This document shows positions 28,441 through 34,434 of a stretch of 39,934 nt of DNA, one piece after another; within the stretch, counting starts at the first letter, position 1; each line of letters opens with the position of its first letter. Origin of the DNA: UBA10003 sp964365025 (GTDB taxonomy: Bacteria; Patescibacteriota; Patescibacteriia; Magasanikbacterales; UBA10003); assembly GCA_964365025.1 (NCBI GenBank), contig CAYIOJ010000004.1, forward strand, positions 1-39,934, written 5' to 3'. The position numbers and the translations under genes were made by a program. The notes below the pieces were generated by a model, which was not told where the DNA came from, did no database searches, and saw only the letters and a program-made list of their open reading frames with translations.

Positions 28441-30255
28441 TCAAGGACTCATCAATATCTCCACCTGCGTTCTGCCGCTGACCACGATTTCGGTGTTTAT
28501 TGTTTGATAATCATTTAATTCCACGGTGGCAGTATAGGCGCCGCTGTCCAAGCCCGAGAAAAAGGCCTGGCCGGGCGGAGTACAGCCCGAGGTAAAACTC
28601 ACGGCCGCATCGGAAATTTGCGGCGTGCATTTGTCGCTGTCTGTGTTTAAAATTAGCTTATAGCGCAAATATTTATCGCCATTGTGTGCCGAAGATATAT
28701 TGGCGTCACTCGCGGTATAGTAGGTGGAACTCGTGCCATCCGGCCCTTTATAGTTCCAACTTTCGGGCGTGGCCGTGGCGGCGGTGGCGATTTGAAATTT
28801 AACCGGTGTGTTGCCGCAAGCAGGCGGCTGGGCCAGGGGTTCCCAGATCAGATTGGTAAAATTACTGGCCGCGCCGGTATCAAAAGTTGACGATTCCAAA
28901 ACGCCCGAGAGAAAATATTTTCCGGCGAATTTTTTTAAAAACAAATCCCCTGCCGGATTATTTATCTCCACATTGCCATCCTGTTCCCAAAATTTTGTTT
29001 CATCAATAAATTGCGCTTGGCCCGAACTGCCCGACCAATCGGTTTGCCGCAGATAACCATAGCCGGTGGTCAGGTCGTCAATAAAGGTATTTTTAGTAAT
29101 GGTTATTTTCGCGCCGGACAGCGGCAATTTCGTGGAGCTGTCTTTTATGGTTGCTAAAAGCGAATTGGTAGCGTGAGTTTTTAAAATGAAAGTCAGATCT
29201 TGTTGCGCGTTTGGCGCCAAGGCCACGGGCAGAGTGGGAATACTGCCGGCAATATCGTATGATGACGCGCCTGGCAGGACGAAAGAGTAAGTATCCCATT
29301 CCATGTTGGATAAGGTTTTTTGGCCATCGCCATTGGTGGTGATGGTTTGATCGTATTTGTAAATGTCGGGATTGGCGCCGATAATTGTTGAACCATGCGC
29401 GTCAATGGCTACGCCCGCGATTGCGGAACAATAAACATTTTGCGTTTTTAAATTAAAACTGCTGACTTTGTCAATGGCAAAACTGATGTTGGTTACAGCC
29501 TGCGTCGCGACTGTGGCCGGAGGTTTTAACGGATTGGGATTACTTTCGCTCGCGAGAATGGTTTTATCCGTTGAGTAGCCGCTTTTGGTCGCTGTAATTT
29601 TATACGCCTCCACAGCCGGCGGCATATCAATTAAACGTAATTCGCCGGTGTTATTGGTGACGTCGTCAATAGTTAATTCCGGCGCGCCGTCTTTATCCGC
29701 GTCTTTTTCAATATGCACATTGGCTTGGGCTACGGCCCCGCCGGTAGAATCAAACACAGAAATGAAGAGCGCGCCGCCGCCAGTGCCGCTTTCCAGACCT
29801 TTTGGGGCAATGCGCGTATTAAGTATTATTGGCGCTGTGGGCATGGCGCAGGAAAGGCAAGCTACGGTTATTTCAGCTTCTTTAGAATCAGCTGGGGATA
29901 AATCATCCGGTGAGCCGCCAATGGTGCCGTCAAAAGGGTCGTCAATATTGTGAATAGTGGTGGTAATTTTAAAAGTAGCGCTATTGCGTTCTTGTGTTTG
30001 TTCGTAAATAAGCACGCCGGAGGGAATGCCGTTCACAATTCCGACTTTTTCATAAGGCAGGTTGCGGATAATTTCTAGCTGTTCGTTGGCTAATTGGGTG
30101 GATAAAATTTGAATCTTGCCGCGATAAATGATTTTATAAGTATATTGAAAAGCGCCAAAAATGCCAAGCATGACTAAAACCAGAATAGATATGCTTACCA
30201 CCATTTCAATAAGGGTAAAGCCGGATTGTTTTTTAAAGCAAATGTTTTTAAGCAT
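28441..30255 (-). CDS. Prepilin-like surface protein with beta-sandwich repeats
   Basis: A 604-aa protein starting with a class III prepilin signal, KKQSGFTLIEMVVSISILVLVMLGIFGAF: cleavage is expected between G12 and F13, with Glu at +5. The rest is far longer than a normal pilin. It contains carboxypeptidase-regulatory-like beta sandwiches (GGAVAQANVHIEKDADKDGAPELTIDDVTNNTGELRLIDMPPAVEAYKITATKSGY; LPLSGAKITITKNTF) and a threonine/serine-rich C-terminal part ending TATVELNDYQTINTEIVVSGRTQVEILMSP. It could be a minor pilin or tip adhesin of a type IV pilus, common in Patescibacteria. A minus-strand TATAAT (30280-30275) lies 20 nt before its ATG. Confidence 0.85.
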   Translation of the reverse strand: MLKNICFKKQSGFTLIEMVVSISILVLVMLGIFGAFQYTYKIIYRGKIQILSTQLANEQLEIIRNLPYEKVGIVNGIPSGVLIYEQTQERNSATFKITTTIHNIDDPFDGTIGGSPDDLSPADSKEAEITVACLSCAMPTAPIILNTRIAPKGLESGTGGGALFISVFDSTGGAVAQANVHIEKDADKDGAPELTIDDVTNNTGELRLIDMPPAVEAYKITATKSGYSTDKTILASESNPNPLKPPATVATQAVTNISFAIDKVSSFNLKTQNVYCSAIAGVAIDAHGSTIIGANPDIYKYDQTITTNGDGQKTLSNMEWDTYSFVLPGASSYDIAGSIPTLPVALAPNAQQDLTFILKTHATNSLLATIKDSSTKLPLSGAKITITKNTFIDDLTTGYGYLRQTDWSGSSGQAQFIDETKFWEQDGNVEINNPAGDLFLKKFAGKYFLSGVLESSTFDTGAASNFTNLIWEPLAQPPACGNTPVKFQIATAATATPESWNYKGPDGTSSTYYTASDANISSAHNGDKYLRYKLILNTDSDKCTPQISDAAVSFTSGCTPPGQAFFSGLDSGAYTATVELNDYQTINTEIVVSGRTQVEILMSP

Positions 30256-30716
30256 AAGAATTGGTGTTGATAAAATTATAGCACAAATTGGTTTGGTTTG
30301 CCATTTCTGTCAAAACTCGGTGGCATAAGAGGATAAAAATTTATTTTCCGACTCAATATATTATTATATTTTAGTTAAAAATAAATAAAAATAAGGTATT
30401 TTGTGATAGATTTAAGTTTCCTGTGGAACTAATTTAATTAATTGATAATGTTGCATAAATTAGATACTATCCGCGATTCGCCAACGAAAATCTAGAATTT
30501 TGGCCGAAATTATGGATTTGCAGTAGAAGTGGTATTTGGCGACAGACTCCTAAGATTAAAGCCGTGGTACGCCAGGATAGTTATTCACATATATTCTTTA
30601 ATAACATAATTACTTTGTCATCCCCGCCTCCGAGCGGGTATTCAGCGGCCAATTGTCTGGATTCCCGATCAGATCGGGAATGACAACTGACAGTAGGTGG
30701 TGCGGGGATATGTGTG
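30256..30716. other. Gene-free AT-rich stretch
   Basis: No open frame or RNA gene was recognised. The left end holds the -10 of the prepilin-like gene. Poly-A/T tracts fill 30330-30480. The right part holds the composite palindromic repeat at 30617-30684. A decayed gene cannot be excluded for 30440-30600. Confidence 0.5.
30617..30684. repeat. Composite palindromic repeat
   Basis: GTCATCCCCGCCTCCGAGCGGG at the left end and GGATTCCCGATCAGATCGGGAATGAC at the right end each contain a hairpin, and together form an inverted pair (GTCATCCCCG ... CGGGAATGAC). Same family as the copies at 9569, 31076 and 33090. Confidence 0.7.
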
Positions 30717-30719
30717 CAG

Positions 30720-30750
30720 TTATCCACAGGGTATTGAGAAGTTATCCACA
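30720..30750 (+). promoter_or_regulatory. Pair of perfect DnaA boxes
   Basis: TTATCCACA at 30720-30728 and at 30742-30750, direct repeats spaced 22 nt. The first lies in TTATCCACAGGGTATTGA, an 18-nt string identical to 13523-13540. No dnaA-regulated gene lies next to it; it could titrate DnaA or be an accessory origin element. Confidence 0.7.
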
Positions 30751-30754
30751 GTTG

Positions 30755-30782
30755 AATTTGTCTAGACTATCCTAGACAAATT
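30755..30782. repeat. TTTGTCTA-N8-TAGACAAA hairpin element
   Basis: AATTTGTCTAG (30755-30765) pairs perfectly with CTAGACAAATT (30772-30782), then a T-run. It is a copy of the motif that also occurs inside the neighbouring tRNA terminator and, diverged, twice at oriC. Confidence 0.75.
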
Positions 30783-30789
30783 TTTAATC

Positions 30790-30833
30790 AAAAAAGCGAT
30801 TTGTCTAGGATAGTCTAGACAAATCGCTTTTTT
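30790..30833 (-). terminator. Terminator of the tRNA operon
   Basis: An 18-bp perfect stem, AAAAAAGCGATTTGTCTA (30790-30807) with its complement (30816-30833), has an 8-nt loop; on the minus strand it follows the tRNA-Ala directly and ends in TTTTTT. Its core is the TTTGTCTA-N8-TAGACAAA motif. Confidence 0.85.
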
Positions 30834-30903
30834 GGACCCACCGGGAATCGAACCCGGGCCTTGGCAATGCGAATGCCACGTAATGCCACTTTACTATGGG
30901 CCC
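30833..30903 (-). tRNA. tRNA-Ala (anticodon CGC)
   Basis: A 71-nt cloverleaf. The acceptor is GGGCCCA/TGGGTCC and includes the G3-U70 pair that identifies tRNA-Ala. The anticodon arm is TGGCA-TTCGCAT-TGCCA, so the anticodon CGC reads GCG. The T arm is CCGGG-TTCGATT-CCCGG. The discriminator is A; no CCA is encoded, so it must be added by the CCA enzyme. Confidence 0.95.
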
Positions 30904-30913
30904 TGATAGTTTT

Positions 30914-30985
30914 TGCCCCCAGCATGAATTGAACACACATCTTGCCCTTAGGACGGGCCTGTTCTATCCGTTGAACTATGGGGGC
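30914..30985 (-). tRNA. tRNA-Arg (anticodon CCT)
   Basis: A 72-nt cloverleaf. Acceptor GCCCCCA/TGGGGGC; D arm GTTC-AACGGATA-GAAC; anticodon arm GGCCC-GTCCTAA-GGGCA with anticodon CCT (reads AGG) and one mismatched outer pair; T arm GTGTG-TTCAATT-CATGC with two G-U pairs. Discriminator A, no encoded CCA. It lies 10 nt upstream of tRNA-Ala, same strand, one operon. Confidence 0.92.
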
Positions 30986-31075
30986 GTGTGCCTTTTTAGC
31001 TAAGTTTATTAATTTATAAGCGTCGCTAAATTATTTTAGGCTATTTTTAACCGCAAAATTATGCTATCCGAGAAC

Positions 31076-31103
31076 TGTCATTCCCGACTTGATCGGGAAT
31101 CCA
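31076..31103. repeat. Palindromic interspersed repeat
   Basis: TGTCATTCCCGACTTGATCGGGAATCC, arms TTCCCGA/TCGGGAA. Same family as 9569-9592, 30617-30684 and 33090-33119. Confidence 0.7.
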
Positions 31104-31148
31104 GCATTAACAACGGTCTTTTCTATATTTAATCATATATTTATAAGT

Positions 31149-31178
31149 TTGACAATCTTGATAATTCTTTGTTAATAT
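31149..31178 (+). promoter_or_regulatory. Promoter of the 216-aa orphan gene
   Basis: TTGACA (31149-31154) and TAATAT (31173-31178), spacer 18. The leader has a Shine-Dalgarno-like AAGGTAAGGG just before the ATG, unlike most genes here. Confidence 0.55.
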
Positions 31179-31225
31179 TTTAAGTAGGAACTAGGGGGAA
31201 ATAACAACAGAAAGGTAAGGGAAAG

Positions 31226-31876
31226 ATGACGGAGCTAATAGTTATAATTGCCGCTTTCATAGGGTTGCTGTTATGGCTCCTTATCATTGTCTCGGTCAAG
31301 TTAATTGTCGCCAAAAAAAAAGCTGTTGCTGAAAAGGACGGGCATCGGGCTAATTTGACAGTTATCCACGACACTACTGTAGATGAGCGGCCGATTAATC
31401 AGCACTTGTTGGAGCTGTTGCGTCAGGCGTCAATTGGCTCGTTGTGGGTGATGTGCCGTCTGAACGAACGCGGCCGGCGAGTCTACGATCTCTTGGTGCG
31501 CGGCGACTTGGATGAGGCGGCCTTGCAGAACTTGAGTCGTCTGGACGTGGTTGCTTTTGATCGAAGCATATCGCAGCACCGTAGCGTTCTCACGGCCTTT
31601 ATGTTTTGCAACGACGGGCCTTTGGCTCGTCTGGCTGACGGAGACGATATTGGCTGGGCAATGGCCGAGCTGATTCGCAAGTGTAATGCCTGGGGTGTAA
31701 TTGGCGGTGGCGTCAAGAAGGCCTTCAGCACCATCATTGCCAGTCGTTCGCGGCAGGCCGGTTCTACAGCCACGGAGACGGCAATGAGCCGCATTGAACA
31801 GATCCTCGCGGAGCCGCCGCTTCGGGACGGTGCTCCCGCGCCGCGGCCGTCCCAGATCTTTCAGGCCTCGTCCTGA
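31226..31876 (+). CDS. Membrane-anchored orphan protein of foreign composition
   Basis: A 216-aa protein that I do not recognise. An N-terminal membrane helix (LIVIIAAFIGLLLWLLIIVSVKLIV) is followed by a soluble helical domain (LLELLRQASIGSLWVMCRLNERGRRVYDLLVRGDLDEAALQNLSRLDVVAF) and a Pro/Ser-rich end. Its coding sequence is visibly richer in G+C (CTG, CGC, GTC, GCC codons) than the AT-leaning neighbours, and it has a Shine-Dalgarno sequence, whereas adjacent genes lack one. Both points suggest acquisition from another lineage. It has its own promoter and terminator between the tRNA operon and rmuC. Confidence 0.65.
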   Translation: MTELIVIIAAFIGLLLWLLIIVSVKLIVAKKKAVAEKDGHRANLTVIHDTTVDERPINQHLLELLRQASIGSLWVMCRLNERGRRVYDLLVRGDLDEAALQNLSRLDVVAFDRSISQHRSVLTAFMFCNDGPLARLADGDDIGWAMAELIRKCNAWGVIGGGVKKAFSTIIASRSRQAGSTATETAMSRIEQILAEPPLRDGAPAPRPSQIFQASS

Positions 31877-31897
31877 TCGATTCAGTTCGAACAATAC

Positions 31898-31933
31898 CCG
31901 CGTGTCATTGTAACGATGACTCGCGGTTTTTTT
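31898..31933 (+). terminator. Terminator of the orphan gene
   Basis: CCGCGTGTCAT pairs with ATGACTCGCGG (one T-T mismatch), with a 7-nt loop, followed by seven T. Confidence 0.8.
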
Positions 31934-31939
31934 ATCCTC

Positions 31940-31968
31940 TTGTTTTTTTATCTCAAAAAGTTTAGAAT
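31940..31968 (+). promoter_or_regulatory. rmuC promoter (leaderless)
   Basis: TTGTTT (31940-31945) and TAGAAT (31963-31968), spacer 17. The predicted start near 31975 is next to the ATG at 31976. Confidence 0.7.
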
Positions 31969-31975
31969 ATAATAT

Positions 31976-33037
31976 ATGCAAAACGTTATTTTGATTATTT
32001 TTGTCATCGCTTTTTTTATAATTCTCATCGGTTTGTTTTTGTTATACAAAAAACTTCAAGCTCTTAATCAACCAAAAAATGAACAAGGATTTGTGCTCTT
32101 GCAAAATCAGTTGAATGAATTGACGCGCGCCGTGGATTTAAAATTAACCGAAACACACAAATCAGTGCAACAGCAGTACGGCATCAGCACGCGCGTGATT
32201 CAAGAGGTGACGGAAAAATTGACCAAGCTGGAAGAAACGAATAAAAATGTGGCCAGTTTCGCCGAGCAATTGCAATCATTGGAAGACATTTTAAAAAATC
32301 CCAAACAGCGCGGGATTTTGGGCGAGTATTATTTGGAAACAGTTTTGAAAAATGTTTTGCCGCCGAAATGTTTTGCCATGCAATACAATCTGGGGCAGGA
32401 TGAGGACGGACGCGAATTGATCGTGGACGCGGCCGTGTTTGTAAAAGACAAAATTATTCCCATTGATTCCAAATTTTCTTTGGAAAATTACAACCGTATT
32501 ATCAACGAAACCGACCAGACGGAAAAAGAAAAATTTGAAAAATTGTTCAAACAGGATTTGAAAAACCGCATTGACGAAACCGCCAAATACATCCAGCCCA
32601 ACCAGGGCACTACGGATTTCGCTTTTATGTTTATACCGGCCGAAGCAATTTATTATGATCTGCTTGTGAATCAAGTGGGTGGCCTGAAAGTCAATACCAA
32701 GGATTTGATTGAATACGCCACTAAAGAAAAACACGTGATTATCGTTTCGCCTACTTCCTTTTTGGCATACTTGCAAACAGTTTTGCAGGGCTTGCGCGCT
32801 TTGCAAATGGAGGAATCCATTAAAGATATTATTAAAAGAATAGGGGATTTGGGCAAACATCTGCTGGCCTACGACGATTATATGAAAAAGTTGGGCGGGC
32901 ATTTGGGCACGGCCGTGAACGCGTATAATTTGTCTTACAAAGAATTTAAAAAGATTGATAAAGATGTGGCGAAAATCAGCGGAGGCGAAAGTCAGATTGA
33001 ACCAACACTGATTGATAAGCCGGTGACGGAAGAGTAG
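31976..33037 (+). CDS. rmuC: RmuC-family DNA recombination protein
   Basis: A 353-aa protein. An N-terminal membrane helix (LIIFVIAFFIILIGLFLLY) and coiled coil (about 30-105) are followed by the RmuC domain: KNPKQRGILGEYYLETVLKNVLPPKCFAMQY, VDAAVFVKDKIIPIDSKFSLENY, GTTDFAFMFIPAEAIYYDLL, HVIIVSPTSFLAYLQTVLQGLRALQ. The domain is a predicted PD-(D/E)xK-like nuclease that limits inversions at short repeats in Escherichia coli; the D-IDSKF segment carries the nuclease-like residues. The length is normal. It is transcribed from its own leaderless promoter. Confidence 0.92.
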   Translation: MQNVILIIFVIAFFIILIGLFLLYKKLQALNQPKNEQGFVLLQNQLNELTRAVDLKLTETHKSVQQQYGISTRVIQEVTEKLTKLEETNKNVASFAEQLQSLEDILKNPKQRGILGEYYLETVLKNVLPPKCFAMQYNLGQDEDGRELIVDAAVFVKDKIIPIDSKFSLENYNRIINETDQTEKEKFEKLFKQDLKNRIDETAKYIQPNQGTTDFAFMFIPAEAIYYDLLVNQVGGLKVNTKDLIEYATKEKHVIIVSPTSFLAYLQTVLQGLRALQMEESIKDIIKRIGDLGKHLLAYDDYMKKLGGHLGTAVNAYNLSYKEFKKIDKDVAKISGGESQIEPTLIDKPVTEE

Positions 33038-33041
33038 CCGC

Positions 33042-33070
33042 TTGACATTTTTAACTTATTTTTATATACT
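33042..33070 (+). promoter_or_regulatory. rpsT promoter
   Basis: TTGACA (33042-33047) and TATACT (33065-33070), spacer 17. The leader (about 33077-33135) contains the palindrome at 33090-33119. Confidence 0.8.
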
Positions 33071-33089
33071 TGAAACATTGAATAATTCA

Positions 33090-33119
33090 CCTGGATCCCC
33101 CGATTAAATCGGGGGATGA
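33090..33119. repeat. Palindromic repeat in the rpsT leader
   Basis: ATCCCCCGATT (33095-33105) and AATCGGGGGAT (33107-33117) form a strong hairpin in the mRNA leader, followed by GAC as in other copies of the family. Confidence 0.7.
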
Positions 33120-33135
33120 CGTAAAATAATCAGTT

Positions 33136-33399
33136 ATGCCTAATAAACCAGCGGCCATCAAGGCCTTGCGACAAACAAAAAGAGCCACGGCTAAACATGC
33201 TAAAATCAAAGCCGGTCTTGATATTTTGACCAGAAAAATCAAAAAAGCCCTGGCGGGCAAGGCTAAAGATGAATTGAAAAAAATGGCGGTGGAGTGGCAA
33301 CAGGCCTGTGACAAGGCGGTCAAAGGCAACGTGCTAAAGAAAAATACCGCCAATAGAATGAAGTCCAGGTTGATGGCGAAAATTAACGCTATTAAATGA
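33136..33399 (+). CDS. rpsT: 30S ribosomal protein S20
   Basis: An 87-aa S20: MPNKPAAIKALRQTKRATAKHAKIKAGLDILTRKIKKAL, ending KGNVLKKNTANRMKSRLMAKINAI. The 'K-AIK-LRQ--KR---N' start and the final 'H-NTA-R-KSRL' helix are diagnostic; it binds the 16S 5' domain early in assembly. Length normal. The stop is 2 nt from that of holA, which runs the other way. Confidence 0.95.
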   Translation: MPNKPAAIKALRQTKRATAKHAKIKAGLDILTRKIKKALAGKAKDELKKMAVEWQQACDKAVKGNVLKKNTANRMKSRLMAKINAIK

Positions 33400-33401
33400 C
33401 A

Positions 33402-34370
33402 TTAGCGGCAAATTTTGGCCACGAGCATTTCCAAAGAAGTTTTGTAATCCTCTTCGCCGTTTTTGGCCTTGGCGTCAATTTCCAATAATTCGCGATAGAT
33501 TTCTTTCAATTTGGCAAAGGTAAAACCCGGCAAAATGGCCAGGGTTTTTTTAACTACAAACGGATGAATATCCAAGGCCCCGGCCGCTTTATCCGAGGTG
33601 GCGCCGGGGTTGAGAGCAAAATAATCTTTGAGCAATAATAATTTGCGCCATTGCCCGACAATCAAATTGAAAATTTTACCCGGTTCTTCGCCGCTGTCGT
33701 ATTGGTTGTATAAAAGCTTAATGGCCTCTTTGGCTCGCCGCGCCGTGAGGGCGTCCAAAAAATGAAAGATATTTTCGTCGCCGGCTTCGTCCAAAAAAAG
33801 ATTTAAATGCTTGAGAGCAATTTTTTTCTCCGGTTCTTTGGATAAGTAGGCTGTTATTTTATCAAGCTCGTTGATTAATCGCCACAAACCATCAAACGGG
33901 TGATTAGCCAAAGCCGTCAGAGCAAGGGGCTCAATTTCCAAGCCGCGATTGGCAATTTCCGTTTTAATCCACTGGCTTAATTTAGAGCCGGAGAGCAGTT
34001 CAAATTTTTGCGAGAATTTTTGTTTGGCCAAAGTTTCCCAAAGAGGATGAGAATTTAATTTAATTTCGCCTTCCCAAAAAATCACCGCCGATGTGTCAGG
34101 CAATTTCTTGCTTTTAATTAATTTCAACAGGTTGGCCCATAAATCTTTTTTTTTATTTTCGGACAGGCGTTCCAACACGGTTAATCTTTTTTCAGCTAAA
34201 AAAGGACTGGCTACCATGGCTTCCAGCATTTCCGCTCCTTCGGTTTTTTCCGCGGCAAAGACATTTAAATTCAGGCCGGACGGGTCGCGTTTAGCTTTGA
34301 ATTCGGCGATCATTTTTTTTAATTGCTGACGGCTGCGCCAAGTGTCAGCGCCATGAAGCATGATGAGCAT
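33402..34370 (-). CDS. holA: DNA polymerase III delta subunit
   Basis: A 322-aa clamp-loader subunit that opens the beta clamp. It begins MLIMLHGADTWRSRQQLKKMIAEFKAKRD (typical delta start), has NVFAAEKTEGAEMLEAMVASPFLAEKRLTVLERL, and a C-terminal collar with LIVGQWRKLLLLKDYFALNPGATSDKAAGALDIHPFVVKKTL, where delta places its Q-R-LL and 'HPF-V-K' motifs. I use the ATG at 34370; the predicted transcription start is about 34373, so the mRNA is almost leaderless. Convergent with rpsT. Confidence 0.92.
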   Translation of the reverse strand: MLIMLHGADTWRSRQQLKKMIAEFKAKRDPSGLNLNVFAAEKTEGAEMLEAMVASPFLAEKRLTVLERLSENKKKDLWANLLKLIKSKKLPDTSAVIFWEGEIKLNSHPLWETLAKQKFSQKFELLSGSKLSQWIKTEIANRGLEIEPLALTALANHPFDGLWRLINELDKITAYLSKEPEKKIALKHLNLFLDEAGDENIFHFLDALTARRAKEAIKLLYNQYDSGEEPGKIFNLIVGQWRKLLLLKDYFALNPGATSDKAAGALDIHPFVVKKTLAILPGFTFAKLKEIYRELLEIDAKAKNGEEDYKTSLEMLVAKICR

Positions 34371-34379
34371 AGTATGGCC

Positions 34380-34408
34380 ATTGTAAAACAAAACACTCCG
34401 CCAGTCAA
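34380..34408 (-). promoter_or_regulatory. holA promoter, -35 inside a terminator loop
   Basis: On the minus strand, TTGACT (34408-34403) and TACAAT (34385-34380) are separated by 17 nt. The -35 coincides with the loop of the hairpin that ends the upstream 970-aa gene. Confidence 0.7.
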
Positions 34409-34427
34409 AGGCGGAGTGTTTTGTTTT
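34385..34427 (-). terminator. Terminator of the 970-aa surface protein gene
   Basis: A perfect 18-bp stem, AAAACAAAACACTCCGCC (34385-34402) with its complement (34410-34427), 7-nt loop. It starts 7 nt after the stop codon on the minus strand. Confidence 0.9.
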
Positions 34428-34434
34428 TGTATGT

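Noticed and set aside
30734..30762. Promoter starting at TTGAGA beside the 30.7-kb DnaA boxes
   Set aside because: No acceptable -10 lies 16-18 nt downstream.
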